Origin: Alloprevotella sp.
GTDB lineage: Bacteria > Bacteroidota > Bacteroidia > Bacteroidales > Bacteroidaceae
Direction: 5' to 3'
NCBI GenBank assembly: GCA_017477205.1
Contig: JAFUXE010000027.1
Span: forward strand, 1 to 50,635
DNA length: 50,635 nucleotides
A program made the position numbers and the translations under genes. Positions 25,424-35,295 of the stretch are shown one piece after another. Numbering within the stretch: position 1 is the stretch's first letter; each line of letters opens with the position of its first letter. Under the pieces are notes generated by a model. The model did no database searches and had not been told where the DNA came from. It was given only the letters and a program-made list of their open reading frames with translations.

Positions 25424-26107
25424 TTACTTTTTCACGTCAAAACCTTTGCCTGTCCACCTGAGCACAAGGCTGCGCGAGGGATTCGTCTTGTGAGTCAGGC
25501 GGATGTCCTTGCCCTGGCGCGGCAGCTGGATGTCGTATGCCGAGAAGTCGAACATGCGGCCGCAGAGTGCCTGCGGCGTACGTGGACGCCAGATGCACTC
25601 GTCGGGGTTTATGCGGAAGAACATGAGGTCGTTGATGCAGATGGTGCGGTCGTCTTCGTCGCAGTCGGCCGTAAAGCCGTCGTCGTCCATCTTGTATTCA
25701 TCTCCGAAGAAACAAACGCCGACCAACGTGCCGCCGTCCGTCATGCGCCAATAGCACATCTGCACTCCCAGCGTGAGTTCCGTGAGGAGTTCTGCCTGAA
25801 GATACCCGTTCTTCACGTCCATCACGTAATTGCCGACGGTGCCTTCCTGGTCGTAGCCCAGGACTTGCGCCAGGATGCGCTGCAGAGGGTCGTTGGGGTA
25901 GGCGAGGGCGAAGCTGAGGAAGTATTCCTTGATGTCGGGACGCGGAGACTGCGTGAGGGTATAGAGGTTCTGCACCTGCCATTCCTGCTCTATCTGCGCG
26001 AAGGTCAGTGTGCGGTCGCTGAAGTGGAATTCCTCTTCGTCTTCAATCTGAGCGTGCGTCAGGCAGGGTGCGAGGAGGGCGGCGAGAAGGAATAGGACTT
26101 TTTTCAT
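25424..26107 (-). CDS. Secreted hypothetical protein, 227 aa
   Basis: A signal peptide is clear (MKKVLFLLAALLAPCLTHAQ). The mature part has many acidic and aromatic residues (EDEEEFHFSDRTLTF, KMDDDGFTADCDEDDRTI) and a basic end (LVLRWTGKGFDVKK). I cannot name a family. It lies 52 nt downstream of transketolase on the same strand and 5 nt before the GtrA gene. Two perfect 18-bp repeats sit just upstream of the start. Confidence 0.75.
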   Translation of the reverse strand: MKKVLFLLAALLAPCLTHAQIEDEEEFHFSDRTLTFAQIEQEWQVQNLYTLTQSPRPDIKEYFLSFALAYPNDPLQRILAQVLGYDQEGTVGNYVMDVKNGYLQAELLTELTLGVQMCYWRMTDGGTLVGVCFFGDEYKMDDDGFTADCDEDDRTICINDLMFFRINPDECIWRPRTPQALCGRMFDFSAYDIQLPRQGKDIRLTHKTNPSRSLVLRWTGKGFDVKK

Positions 26108-26113
26108 GATGAT

Positions 26114-26149
26114 CTGAATAATCGGAGGACTCTGAATAATCGGAGGACT
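26114..26149. repeat. Perfect tandem duplication of an 18-bp unit
   Basis: CTGAATAATCGGAGGACT occurs twice in direct succession (26114-26131 and 26132-26149), between the transketolase stop and the start of the secreted protein gene. A GAATA plus CGGAG combination also occurs in the hairpin at 2236-2262. Confidence 0.85.
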
Positions 26150-26159
26150 CGGAAAATTT

Positions 26160-28181
26160 TTACTTGAAAGTATTCAGATAGCGCAATACTTCCTCGCGGA
26201 CATGGGCGGGCGTGAAGCCGAGCTTCTCGTCAAGAACCTTGTAGGGGGCGGAGAAGCCGAAGCTCTTCAGGCCGAAGACGTAGCCGTTGCGGCCCACGAG
26301 ACCCTGCAGGGTCACGGGAAGTCCGGCTGTGAGGCCGAAGACGGGGACGTCGGCGGGTAGGAGCTTGGCCTTGTACTCCTCGCTCTGGCGGCGGAAGAGG
26401 CCTTCGCTGGGACAGCTGACGACGCGGCATGCGATGCCGTCCTTGCTCAGGAGCTTTGCCGTCTCGCAGAGCGTACCCACCTCAGAGCCGCTGGCCACGA
26501 GGACAACGTCGGGCTGCTCGCAGCGCACGGCTTCGTAGGCGCCGCGCTCCGTGCCCCGGTAATCCGTTCCTTCGGGAAGGTCGATGACGTTCTGGCGGCT
26601 CAGGATGAGGGCCGTCGGTGTACGCATGTTCTCCATCGCCATGCGCCAGCACTGCGTGGTGGCCTTTGCGTCGGCAGGGCGGAACACGCGCATGCTGTCC
26701 TCGCCGTGATGGTTCTGGAGGTGTTCCAGGAGGCGCACCTGTGCCTCCTGCTCCACGGGTTCGTGCGTGGGACCGTCCTCGCCCACGCGGAAGGCATCGT
26801 GCGACCAGATGAACTTGACAGGCACTTCCATGAGTGCGGCCATGCGCATGGCGGGTTTCATGTAGTCGGAGAATACGAAGAACGTGCCGCAGGCTGCGTG
26901 CATGCCGCCGTGGAGGACAATGCCGATGCAGACGCAGGCCATCGTCAGCTCGCTCACGCCAGCTTGGAGGAAGCCGCCCGAGAAGTCGTTCGCCGTGATG
27001 GCGTGTGTGCCGCGCAGGAATCCGTCCGTCTTGTCAGAATTGCAGAGGTCGGCACTGGAGACGATCATGTTGGGCATGTTCTTGGACAGCATTTCCAGCA
27101 CGTTTGCCGAGGCGTTGCGCGTGGCGCTGCCGGGCTGCTGCACAATCTCGTCCCAGGGCAGTTCAGGCAGGCGTCCAGCCAACCAGTCGGCCAGCTGCGC
27201 GGCGAGGGCGGGATGCTCCTCGGCCCAGCGTTCCTCCTCGGCCTTGCATGCGGCCACGCGGCGGCGCAGGGCTTCGCGGGAGGCGGCGTAAAGCGCCTCT
27301 GTCTCGGGGAAGATGGCAAACGGCTCCTCGGGATTGCCGCCCAGGTTCAGCACGGTCTGCTCAAAGTTGCCTGCGCCGAGAGGTGCACCGTGCGTCTTCG
27401 TCGTGTTTTCGTAGGAGGAGCCGTCGGCGCGGCGTGCGCCCAGTCCCATGACGGTGTGACCGATGATGAGCGTCGGCTGTCCCTGCGCCTCTTGAGCCGC
27501 AGTCAGAGCCTGGCGAATCTGCTCGGCGTCGTTGCCGTTGATTTCGAGCACGCGCCATCCCCAGGCTTCGTACTTACGCCGCGTGTCCTCCGTAATGACG
27601 TCGGCCGTGGGCGTGGAGAGCTGTATGGCGTTGGAGTCGTAGAACATGATGAGGTTGTCCAGCTTCAGGTGGCCTGCGATGCGCCCTGCGCCCTGCGAGA
27701 TTTCCTCCTGCACGCCGCCGTCGGAGATGAAGGCATATATCTTCTCGCGGTGGAATCCGGGATTGCCCGTGCGGGCGTAGAGAGCCTTTGCTGCGATGGC
27801 GGCGCCGACGGCATAGACGTGTCCCTGGCCGAGGGGACCGCTGGTATTCTCAATGCCACGCATGACGTTGCGCTCGGGATGCCCGGGCGTGGGGGAGTTC
27901 CACTGGCGGAACTGCTTCAGCTCCTCAAGGGTGAAGCGTCCGCACAGCGCCAGCTGCGCATAGAGCATGGGCGACATGTGGCCGGGATCAAGGAAGAAGC
28001 GGTCGCGGCAAGGCCAGTCGGCATGGTCGGGGTCGTAGGTGAGGAACTCGGAGAAGAGGACGTTCGTGAAGTCTGCGCCTCCCATTGCGCCTCCGGGGTG
28101 TCCGGACTTGGCGCGTTCAACCATTGCGGCAGCCAGTATGCGGATATTGTCTGCAGCTCGTTTCGTGTTTGCTGTGTTCAT
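26160..28181 (-). CDS. tkt: Transketolase, 673 aa
   Basis: Transketolase moves two-carbon units between sugar phosphates in the pentose phosphate pathway, using thiamine diphosphate. The N-terminal domain has KSGHPGGAMG, DPGHMSP and the cofactor region SDGGVQEEI to FYDSN. The middle domain has KFIWSHDAFRVGEDGPTHEP with the catalytic Glu region. The C-terminal domain has VVLVASGSEV. Length is normal. Two sites differ from E. coli TktA: GDG at the cofactor motif reads SDG, and GHGS reads GHMS. The metal-binding Asp and Asn remain, so activity is expected. A TTCTTA repeat lies in the leader upstream. Confidence 0.92.
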   Translation of the reverse strand: MNTANTKRAADNIRILAAAMVERAKSGHPGGAMGGADFTNVLFSEFLTYDPDHADWPCRDRFFLDPGHMSPMLYAQLALCGRFTLEELKQFRQWNSPTPGHPERNVMRGIENTSGPLGQGHVYAVGAAIAAKALYARTGNPGFHREKIYAFISDGGVQEEISQGAGRIAGHLKLDNLIMFYDSNAIQLSTPTADVITEDTRRKYEAWGWRVLEINGNDAEQIRQALTAAQEAQGQPTLIIGHTVMGLGARRADGSSYENTTKTHGAPLGAGNFEQTVLNLGGNPEEPFAIFPETEALYAASREALRRRVAACKAEEERWAEEHPALAAQLADWLAGRLPELPWDEIVQQPGSATRNASANVLEMLSKNMPNMIVSSADLCNSDKTDGFLRGTHAITANDFSGGFLQAGVSELTMACVCIGIVLHGGMHAACGTFFVFSDYMKPAMRMAALMEVPVKFIWSHDAFRVGEDGPTHEPVEQEAQVRLLEHLQNHHGEDSMRVFRPADAKATTQCWRMAMENMRTPTALILSRQNVIDLPEGTDYRGTERGAYEAVRCEQPDVVLVASGSEVGTLCETAKLLSKDGIACRVVSCPSEGLFRRQSEEYKAKLLPADVPVFGLTAGLPVTLQGLVGRNGYVFGLKSFGFSAPYKVLDEKLGFTPAHVREEVLRYLNTFK

Positions 28182-28207
28182 AGGATAGTAATGGTATTTG
28201 TTTGTTG

Positions 28208-28230
28208 TTCTTATTCTTATTCTTATTCTT
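28208..28230. repeat. TTCTTA microsatellite upstream of transketolase
   Basis: TTCTTA is repeated three times and followed by TTCTT, 27 nt upstream of the transketolase ATG. Changes in copy number could alter the leader, but there is no direct evidence of this. Confidence 0.7.
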
Positions 28231-28251
28231 GGCTTTCAGGCTTGCGTGCCG

Positions 28252-29475
28252 TCACTCGTTGAAGACGGGGTCGTCAGGGCCTGCAATCTCTGTTCCCTGC
28301 GTGAAGCGGTTGTTCTGGCGGCGGACATTCTGAGGCGCATTGCTGCCCGGGTCGTGCGGAATGGCGGGCGCGGAGGGACCGAAGTCCATGTTGCCGCCGT
28401 AGGAAACGTAGCGCGCGGCGACGGTTGAGACGTAGCCGACGGTTTCGCGTCCAATCATATAGCCGTGGCGCACGACGGGGTCGCGATAGTACTGCGGCTC
28501 GCTCAGGCGGAGGATATACTCCGAGATGTCGGCCCAGATGAAGGGATTGCGACCGTACTTCGAGGCCAGCGCCATAGCGTCGCGAATGTGCCCGCCGCCA
28601 CCGTTGTAGGCTGCCAGCACGAACTTGGCGCGCTCCACCGGATGGCGGATGTCGGCAAACTCACCTTGCAGTTGTTTCAGGAGACGTGCGGCACCGTCAA
28701 TGTTCTGTGCCGGCACTGAAGGGTCAACGCCCAGGCTGCGTGCCGTGGACGGCATCAGTTGCATCAGTCCGCGCGCACCGGCTCGCGATACGGCGTTCGG
28801 GTCGAACCCCGACTCCGTATAGGCGATGGCGGCCAATAGGCGCCAGTCATAGCCCGCCGTGCGCGCCGCGCTGCGGAAGAGGTCGTCGTAGGAGGAGATG
28901 ATGCCCTGCGGACGGGAAAGGTATTCCGGGCGTGCGGTGAACGTCACCTGCCGGGGGGCCGTCTCGCGCTCGCGTTCCCCGGCCGCGATTTCCTGTTCCA
29001 GGTTTGGCGTGTACCATTTGTCAAGGGCGGCGGCAAGGGCTTTCATGTCCTTGCGGACGGCCCACGACGTGCGGAGGGAGTCGTTCTTCGCACCAGCGGC
29101 CACCAGGTCGAACTTCCTGAGCAGGGAGTCGGCAAGCTGATAGGCTGCGAGGTCCACCTTCCCGGAGTCCAGCATGGCGCAAAGTTCTTCTTCGCTGTGG
29201 GCAATCTCCATCCTCACGCCTACGCCCTCGGACTTGGCGAAGTTGTCCGCCAGGGCGTACTGCGTGCCGAGGGCTTCGCCTGCCAGCTCGAAGTAGGAGT
29301 CTGGGCCAGAGAGCGTGCCCACGATGATTTCGCCGGAGGCACGAATGGCTTCCATGTCGTCGGCCTGCGATGCCTCGGTGCCGGGAAAAAGGCTGGCACG
29401 TTCTTCCTTCTTTTGGCAGGAGACCATGAGGAGGGCGAGCGACAGGAGTATGTAGGCAACGTGCATTCTTGTCAT
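28252..29475 (-). CDS. mltF: MltF-type membrane-bound lytic transglycosylase, lipoprotein, 407 aa
   Basis: MltF cleaves peptidoglycan glycan strands. The start at 29475 gives [20 protein letters not shown] with a lipobox ending in Cys at residue 20. The longer frame upstream overlaps the kinase gene and lacks a signal. Residues about 45-200 form a periplasmic solute-binding (SBP_bac_3-like) domain: GEIIVGTLSGPDSYFE, GVGVRMEIAHSEEELCAMLDSGKVDLAA. The SLT domain follows, with the catalytic Glu at 221 in AIAYTESGFDPNAVSRAGAR and GLMQLMPSTARSLG. AYNGGGGH is the third SLT motif. The tail is Asn/Gln-rich. The start overlaps the upstream kinase stop (ATGA, 29472-29475), which implies translational coupling. 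Confidence 0.9.
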   Translation of the reverse strand: MTRMHVAYILLSLALLMVSCQKKEERASLFPGTEASQADDMEAIRASGEIIVGTLSGPDSYFELAGEALGTQYALADNFAKSEGVGVRMEIAHSEEELCAMLDSGKVDLAAYQLADSLLRKFDLVAAGAKNDSLRTSWAVRKDMKALAAALDKWYTPNLEQEIAAGERERETAPRQVTFTARPEYLSRPQGIISSYDDLFRSAARTAGYDWRLLAAIAYTESGFDPNAVSRAGARGLMQLMPSTARSLGVDPSVPAQNIDGAARLLKQLQGEFADIRHPVERAKFVLAAYNGGGGHIRDAMALASKYGRNPFIWADISEYILRLSEPQYYRDPVVRHGYMIGRETVGYVSTVAARYVSYGGNMDFGPSAPAIPHDPGSNAPQNVRRQNNRFTQGTEIAGPDDPVFNE

Positions 29476-32264
29476 AGCGGAGTCTGTCTGCGGTATTGCG
29501 TCGGCGTGAGGCCGTACATGCGTTTGAAGCTGCTGGCAAAGTGGGCGGTGTCCACGAAGCCGCATCGTTCGGCAACTTCCTGCACCGTGAGGTTGTCGGG
29601 GGCGTCAAGGAGACGCTTGGCATAGTTGAGGCGCAGTTGCTGGATATATTTGATGGTCGTCGTGCCGGTGAGCGCATGGATGCGTGCCAGGAGCTGGGAG
29701 CGCGTCATGCAGAGGTCGGAGGCCAGCTTGCCCACTTCAATGCCGCCGTGTCCGATTTGCTTGAACACGAGGTTGACGAAGTCGTTCAGGAATTTCTGGT
29801 CTGCGGGATTGTAGGCCGAGCGGTTCTGCGTGCCGGTCTTGAGGGCGAAGGCGTATTTTGCCCGGAGTAGGGACTGGTGGGAGAGCAGTTTCTCTACCCT
29901 GAGCCGCAGCTCGTCAGGATTGAAGGGCTTGAGGAGGTAGGCGTCTGCACCGGCCTCGAAGCCCTTGAGGCGCTCCGCCTCTTCACTCCGCGCGGTGACG
30001 ATGATGATGGGGATGTGGTTTGTGGCCTCTGCGCTTCTGAGGCGTCGGCAGAGTTCGTAACCGTCCATCTCCGGCATCATGACATCGGTGATGATGAGGT
30101 CGGGCAGTACGTCGGAAACCATTTCCAGGGCTTGTGCGCCGTTATGGGCAAACTGCAGGTCGTAGTGGTCGGCGAGATGTGTGCCGATGTAGTTTGCCAC
30201 CTCGTCGTTGTCCTCCACGATGAGAATCTTCAACGCGTTTGGCGGTGCGGCTTCCATTACGGCGTTCTTTATGGTCTCTTCGGGAATGTTTACGAGTTCC
30301 GGCGGTGCGGTGTCGGCCACGTAGGGCGGATTGTTGCCCTTGCCGTTCCGCATTGGGAGACGGACGGTGAAGGTGGTTCCGTGTCCAGGCTCGCTTTCGA
30401 CGTCAATGCTGCCGCGCATGGCCTCCACCATTTGCTTCGCCATGGCAAGCCCGATGCCCGAGCCCTGTGCTGTGTGGTGGTTCTTTGCCTGATAGAATTC
30501 CTCGAAGACGTGCGGCAGGTCGGTGGCCTCTATGCCCATGCCCGTATCGGACACGACGAGGGTCAGCATGCGCTTACCCGGCGTTATCCGGAGGCTTACC
30601 TGCCCGTACTGGGGCGTATTGTGGATAGCGTTTGATACGAGGTTTTGCACAATTGTCGTCAGATAGTGGGGCACGAAGTCCATGACGACTTCCGAGGTAT
30701 CGGTGTGGAAAAGCAACTTCTGCCGCTTGGCGTCCGCCATCTTGAGATGGCTTTCCACAATCATGCGTACGGTGGGCACGATGTCGCCGTTCCTCCAGTC
30801 GGGTTCGCCGATGGCGTAGCGTATTTTGGAAATGTCCAGAATCTGGTTGATGAGGGACAGCAGGCTTTCTGCCTGCCGGTAGATGGCGCTGCCCGCCTTT
30901 TGCGGGCTTTCGATGGTGGGGTCTCCCTTGCGGAGGTCGTCGGAAACGCCCTGGATGATGGTCAGGGGCGTGCGGAATTCGTGCGTCACGTTTCGGAAGA
31001 AGCGTGCACGGGTCTGTTCCGTCTCCCGCAGGATGCGGTTTGTGCGCTGGCGGTTTTGCAGGGAATAGACGAGGAATACGATGATGGCGAGCAGCAGGCC
31101 CAGAGCCATCAGGATGACGTAGTTGATGAGCTTCTGCCTTTCCATCTGCGCCTCGTGGAGGAGACGTTGTTCCTCGTTGTCGAATTCTGCCTTGAAGATG
31201 TTGAACTGCTGGGCGTTGATGTTGCGGTGCAGTGAGTCGTCAAGGCTGGTGAAAGCTTCCAGATGGCTGAGGGCAGCTGCGGAGTTGTTGCCTCGCAGGC
31301 ACTCCCAGAGGCCGCGTTCGGCATGGGCTTCAAGGTAAAGGATGCCTTTCTCGCGCGCCAGTTGGAGGGATTCGCTGAAGTATTTCTCGGCATCCGCGTA
31401 TGCGCCGTTGCGCATGGCGAGACGGCCTTTCTGTTGCAGGCAGATGGCCAGGGAGCGTGCGTTGTCGCTCTGGCGCAGGATGTCATAGGCAATGTCCACT
31501 TGCACGGTGGCCTCGGCATAGGCCTTCTCCGTCATGTACACCTCTGCCAACTGGCTGCGGTGGATGGCTTCGCGTTCCTTTCGTCCTCCTGCTACGTCCA
31601 GCTCCAGGGCTTCCAGCGCAAACTTCTTGGCCTGCTCCACATCGTTTGTCTTCAACAGGATTTCGGAGGCTATTCCCAGACGCACGGCAAGGCGGCCCTT
31701 GTTGTCCAGCTTGCGTTCCATGTTCAGGCACTTCAGGATGAAGTCCTTTGCCGACAGCGGCATGCCGGCAGAGTAGTAGATGACGGCAATGCTGTTGAGC
31801 GAAAAACTGATGCGTTCGGGATCGCCGAGCTCACAGTCCGTCTCGTAGGAGAGCTGTGTGTATTGCAGGGCGTTCCCCATGTCGCCGCGTTGCATGTAGG
31901 CATCGCCCAGGAGATAGTAGCAGTCCGAAAGCATCGTCTTGGGCGTCGTGGAAGTCTTGTGCGCCAGGGCCTCGCGTCCGAGGCTCAGGGTGAGGCTGTA
32001 GTCCTTCTCGCTTTCATAGGCCTCGTAGGCGGTCACGTAGTTCACCATGAAGTCCAGCAAATCCTTCGGTGTGGTTGTCGTGAAGGTCCACAGGGAGTCC
32101 AGGACCTCGTCCTTGACAGCTTTCTCCATCATGCGGTTGGCAACGTCCACCCTCGTTTTCCCGTAGGCACTGTTGTAGGAGGCGAGCATCTCGCGCAGGG
32201 TCTGTCCCTTCGCGATGGCCGTGAGGGCGCACAGAAGCATGAGGAGTAGGAACTTGCGTTTCAT
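29472..32264 (-). CDS. Hybrid two-component protein: TPR sensor, histidine kinase, receiver and AraC regulator, 930 aa
   Basis: This is a one-protein signalling system of the Bacteroidetes type. A signal peptide ([20 protein letters not shown]) precedes a periplasmic region of tetratricopeptide-like repeats (to about 370). A transmembrane helix follows at about 378-402 ([20 protein letters not shown]). The HisKA box [14 protein letters not shown] has its phospho-His at 428. The ATPase domain has [18 protein letters not shown] and [10 protein letters not shown]. The receiver has its phospho-Asp at 727 ([11 protein letters not shown]). The C-terminal AraC helix-turn-helix ends [13 protein letters not shown]. 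Unlike classical members it has TPRs, not beta-propellers, so it likely senses something other than a glycan. Coupling to mltF suggests envelope or peptidoglycan signals (inference). Confidence 0.93.
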   Translation of the reverse strand: MKRKFLLLMLLCALTAIAKGQTLREMLASYNSAYGKTRVDVANRMMEKAVKDEVLDSLWTFTTTTPKDLLDFMVNYVTAYEAYESEKDYSLTLSLGREALAHKTSTTPKTMLSDCYYLLGDAYMQRGDMGNALQYTQLSYETDCELGDPERISFSLNSIAVIYYSAGMPLSAKDFILKCLNMERKLDNKGRLAVRLGIASEILLKTNDVEQAKKFALEALELDVAGGRKEREAIHRSQLAEVYMTEKAYAEATVQVDIAYDILRQSDNARSLAICLQQKGRLAMRNGAYADAEKYFSESLQLAREKGILYLEAHAERGLWECLRGNNSAAALSHLEAFTSLDDSLHRNINAQQFNIFKAEFDNEEQRLLHEAQMERQKLINYVILMALGLLLAIIVFLVYSLQNRQRTNRILRETEQTRARFFRNVTHEFRTPLTIIQGVSDDLRKGDPTIESPQKAGSAIYRQAESLLSLINQILDISKIRYAIGEPDWRNGDIVPTVRMIVESHLKMADAKRQKLLFHTDTSEVVMDFVPHYLTTIVQNLVSNAIHNTPQYGQVSLRITPGKRMLTLVVSDTGMGIEATDLPHVFEEFYQAKNHHTAQGSGIGLAMAKQMVEAMRGSIDVESEPGHGTTFTVRLPMRNGKGNNPPYVADTAPPELVNIPEETIKNAVMEAAPPNALKILIVEDNDEVANYIGTHLADHYDLQFAHNGAQALEMVSDVLPDLIITDVMMPEMDGYELCRRLRSAEATNHIPIIIVTARSEEAERLKGFEAGADAYLLKPFNPDELRLRVEKLLSHQSLLRAKYAFALKTGTQNRSAYNPADQKFLNDFVNLVFKQIGHGGIEVGKLASDLCMTRSQLLARIHALTGTTTIKYIQQLRLNYAKRLLDAPDNLTVQEVAERCGFVDTAHFASSFKRMYGLTPTQYRRQTPL

Positions 32265-32318
32265 TGTGGATGAGTGCTGTTTTTAGGTGACTGGTTCTTT
32301 TCGCGTGGCTGTCTTATT

Positions 32319-35264
32319 TCACTTCAGCACTACGCCCCGCGAGCGTCTTCCGTCCATCTTTACCATCAGGGGGTGGGTGAAGCGTACGTGGCGCACGTGT
32401 TCCGTTTCATTGACGGCGGGCATGGCGTTGAGGAAGGCTTCGTCGAAGTAGCCGTCCTCGCGGAAGGGATTGATGGTGAAATAGCCTATTCCCAGGCTGG
32501 TGAGGTTCTGGAAGAAGTGGGTTCCCTGTGAGGGGTCGATGCGGTATCTGTCCAGACCGCATTCCACGATGACCTTTGCGCAGGCTATGTCCGGGAACTT
32601 CACGGGGATGCCCAGCCAGGGGTCGCTGCTTCCCCAGCGTCCCGGCCCGATGAGGACGTAGCCCGTGCCTTCGGGGTCGAAGGTGGCATTGAGGCGGCCT
32701 ATTTCGCGTGCCGTCTCGGGGTTGTTCTCGGCGCCGAAGGTGTCCGTCTTGACGTAAACGACGTCATAGATTTCAGGGATGATGCCGTTGCCCAGTACGC
32801 TGCGGGAGCTGATGAGCGTCTCGCTGTCAGGGATGAGGGAGAGGTCTTCCTCAATGATTTCCTTGCTATCTACGATGGGGCGCATCTGCAGCAGGTAGAA
32901 GGCGGCCTTGCCGTTGCAGATGTTCATGGCGAACTCAATCTCCACGTTGCGCCCCATTTCGCGGTGTCCGATGTCAAGCAGTGAGTCGATGGTCTTGCAG
33001 ACGGGGAAGCGGTTGTATTGCAGGATGCCTTGGAAGGTGATGAGCTTGCGCCCTCCGTCGTGCAAGCCGGGACGCACGATGTGGTCGTTCCAGTCGAAGG
33101 TGGAGCAGACGCTGGCCAGCGCACCGTCGGCTTCGGCCTCTTTCAGGCCGAGTTCCAGCAGGTTGAAGCCTTCGCTGACCTTGAACTCCGCAATGGGGTT
33201 TGCCAGGTCAAGGGCGTAGAAGCGCGTCTGCGTTTCGCGCAGGGCGAGTTCGGGCGTGGAGAGTTGCAGGATGTGCTGCGGGTGGCGCGGGGAGAAGCGT
33301 AGCGTCTGCCCGCCGTCCACGATGTACTTTCCCAGTCCCAGGGCGAGGCTGGCCACGCCGTCCTCGGGGCGCTCGTCGCCGATGGGGTAGAAGTTCAGGC
33401 TTCGCGCCACGCCGGAGAGGGCGGGGTAGAAGTGGCTGCCGCCGTAGGTGTTGCCGACAACTTCCTGCAAGACGATGGCCATCTTTTCCTGGTCGATGAC
33501 GTTCTGCGTCGCCGTGAGGTAGGATTTGGAATCCTTGTAGAAGACGCTGGCATAGACGGCCTTGATGGCACCGCGCATGAGGCGCAGCATTTCCTTGCGG
33601 TCGCCGGTCTTGGGAATCATGTAGGTGGCATAGATGCCCGCGAAGGGCTGGTAGTGGGAGTCCTCGAGCAGCGAACTGGAGCGCACGGCGATGGGGCCGT
33701 GGACGACGTCGAAGAGTGCCATCAGGTCGTCCAGGACGCTGTCCGGCAGGTGTCCTTGCTCGAAGGCGGCCAGGATTTCCTCGTCGCTGGCGTCGGAGAG
33801 GGCGATGGGGTAGAGGCCGTTGGTCTCCATGAACTCGTCGAAGATGTCCGTGCAGAGGACAACGGTCTTCGGAATGTTGACGCTGAAGTCCTGGTCTTCC
33901 AGCTTGGGATAGCGGCGCACCATGGCGGCCATGAAGGCCAGACCGCGCCCCTTGCCGCCCAGGGAGCCCTTGCCGATGCGGGCGAAGGAGCTGTACTCGT
34001 CAAAGCGGTCCTTTTGGTAGATGGCCACGACGCCTTCATTCTTCAGCCGCCGGTATTCCACGATGAGGTCGAAGATGAGCTGCCGCGCCTGGTCGATGGT
34101 ATCGTAGTCGCTGACGTCCACTTCCTTTAGCAGTACGGCGGGCGGGAACATGGCGCGGGAGAAGAAGAAGCGGCTGAAATGGTTGCGGCTGAGGTGGTAG
34201 GTGAGGGAGGCCTCGGGTATTTTCCAGATTTGCTGCTGCAAGTCGTGGAGGTTACGGATGCGCATGACCGGGGCGCGCGTGACGGGGTCTATGATGATGA
34301 AGTCTCCGAAGCCGAAGCGCTCCATGATTTCGCGGCGCAGGTCCTGCGGGTAGGTCTTGGAATTCTTGGAGATGAAGGAGGCACCCACCTCCTCGGCGTA
34401 GGCGACGTTCTCGTCCTCGCTGGACTCCATGATGAGGGGGATGTGGTGGTCATAGTCGCGGACGTGCTTGCAGAGGCGGTAGCCTGCGTGCGGGTCTTTC
34501 TTGCCCTCGCGCATGAAGCTCATGTCCGAAATGACGCCGAGGATATTCTCCTTGTATTTCTCGAAGATGCTTTCTGCCTCCTCGTAGCTGCGGGCAAGGA
34601 GAATCTTGGGACGTCCTCGCATGCGCATGGTCTTCAGGCTGTCGTTGAGGGCTTCCTTGGCAAACTCGCGGCTCTGTTCCAGCACGAGGCGGTAGAGATA
34701 GGGAAGGGCTGAGCTGTAGAACCTGACGCTGTCCTCCACGAGCAGGATGTTCTGCACGCCGGCTTCAGCCGTGTCGCGTTCGGCATTGAGCTTGTCCTCC
34801 ACGAGCTTGATGATGGCCAGCAGCAGCTCCGCATTGCCGAGCCAAGAGAACACGTAGTCGATGCTGGAAAGGTTCTCGCGCTCGAAGCGTTTCGATACTT
34901 CCTTCGAGAAGGGCGTCAGGACGACAATCGTGGACTGCGGATAGCGGGCTTTCACCTCGCGCGCAGCGGCGAAGGCATCGCTCTTGTCCATGTTGGGCAT
35001 CACGATGATGAGCTCAAAGTGACGGTCGGCAAGCATGGCAAGGGCTTCCTCCGTCGTCGTCACCTGTGTGAAGCGGGGCGGATAGGAGAGGCCCAGCTGG
35101 TTGTACTCGTTGAAGATTTGCTCGTCCACGCGGCCGTCGTCCTCCAGCATGAAGGCGTCGTACTTCGTGGCAATGAGCAACACGTTGAAAACGCGCTTGT
35201 TCATCAGGTTGGCAAAGGGAGTGTCGCGGAAGACAAGCTCCTTCAGGTTCGGCAGGTTGGCCAT
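32319..35264 (-). CDS. PEP/pyruvate-binding (PPDK_N ATP-grasp) protein with two receiver-like domains, 981 aa
   Basis: Residues about 25-150 and 170-330 look like two receiver-type domains (FNVLLIATK and FELIIVMPNMDKSDAFAA; NILLVEDSVRFY, ILLARSY, GVISDMSFMREGKKDP). A linker follows, then an ATP-grasp domain of the pyruvate phosphate dikinase N-terminal type (about 425-800): GKGSLGGKGRGLAFM, PIAVRSSSLLEDS, IVLQEVVGNTYG and FYLLQMRPI. The C-terminal 180 residues contain YVLIGPGRWGSSDPWLGIP. The phosphohistidine swivel motif (TSDGG-x-SHAAI) and the PEP-utilising barrel of real PEP synthases are absent. It therefore cannot be a complete PEP synthase. Similar proteins occur in Bacteroides, where they are often named phosphoenolpyruvate synthase. 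The true function is unknown. Confidence 0.85.
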   Translation of the reverse strand: MANLPNLKELVFRDTPFANLMNKRVFNVLLIATKYDAFMLEDDGRVDEQIFNEYNQLGLSYPPRFTQVTTTEEALAMLADRHFELIIVMPNMDKSDAFAAAREVKARYPQSTIVVLTPFSKEVSKRFERENLSSIDYVFSWLGNAELLLAIIKLVEDKLNAERDTAEAGVQNILLVEDSVRFYSSALPYLYRLVLEQSREFAKEALNDSLKTMRMRGRPKILLARSYEEAESIFEKYKENILGVISDMSFMREGKKDPHAGYRLCKHVRDYDHHIPLIMESSEDENVAYAEEVGASFISKNSKTYPQDLRREIMERFGFGDFIIIDPVTRAPVMRIRNLHDLQQQIWKIPEASLTYHLSRNHFSRFFFSRAMFPPAVLLKEVDVSDYDTIDQARQLIFDLIVEYRRLKNEGVVAIYQKDRFDEYSSFARIGKGSLGGKGRGLAFMAAMVRRYPKLEDQDFSVNIPKTVVLCTDIFDEFMETNGLYPIALSDASDEEILAAFEQGHLPDSVLDDLMALFDVVHGPIAVRSSSLLEDSHYQPFAGIYATYMIPKTGDRKEMLRLMRGAIKAVYASVFYKDSKSYLTATQNVIDQEKMAIVLQEVVGNTYGGSHFYPALSGVARSLNFYPIGDERPEDGVASLALGLGKYIVDGGQTLRFSPRHPQHILQLSTPELALRETQTRFYALDLANPIAEFKVSEGFNLLELGLKEAEADGALASVCSTFDWNDHIVRPGLHDGGRKLITFQGILQYNRFPVCKTIDSLLDIGHREMGRNVEIEFAMNICNGKAAFYLLQMRPIVDSKEIIEEDLSLIPDSETLISSRSVLGNGIIPEIYDVVYVKTDTFGAENNPETAREIGRLNATFDPEGTGYVLIGPGRWGSSDPWLGIPVKFPDIACAKVIVECGLDRYRIDPSQGTHFFQNLTSLGIGYFTINPFREDGYFDEAFLNAMPAVNETEHVRHVRFTHPLMVKMDGRRSRGVVLK

Positions 35265-35295
35265 GCGGAGAGAGCGGAAATGAAGGTAAGAATGG

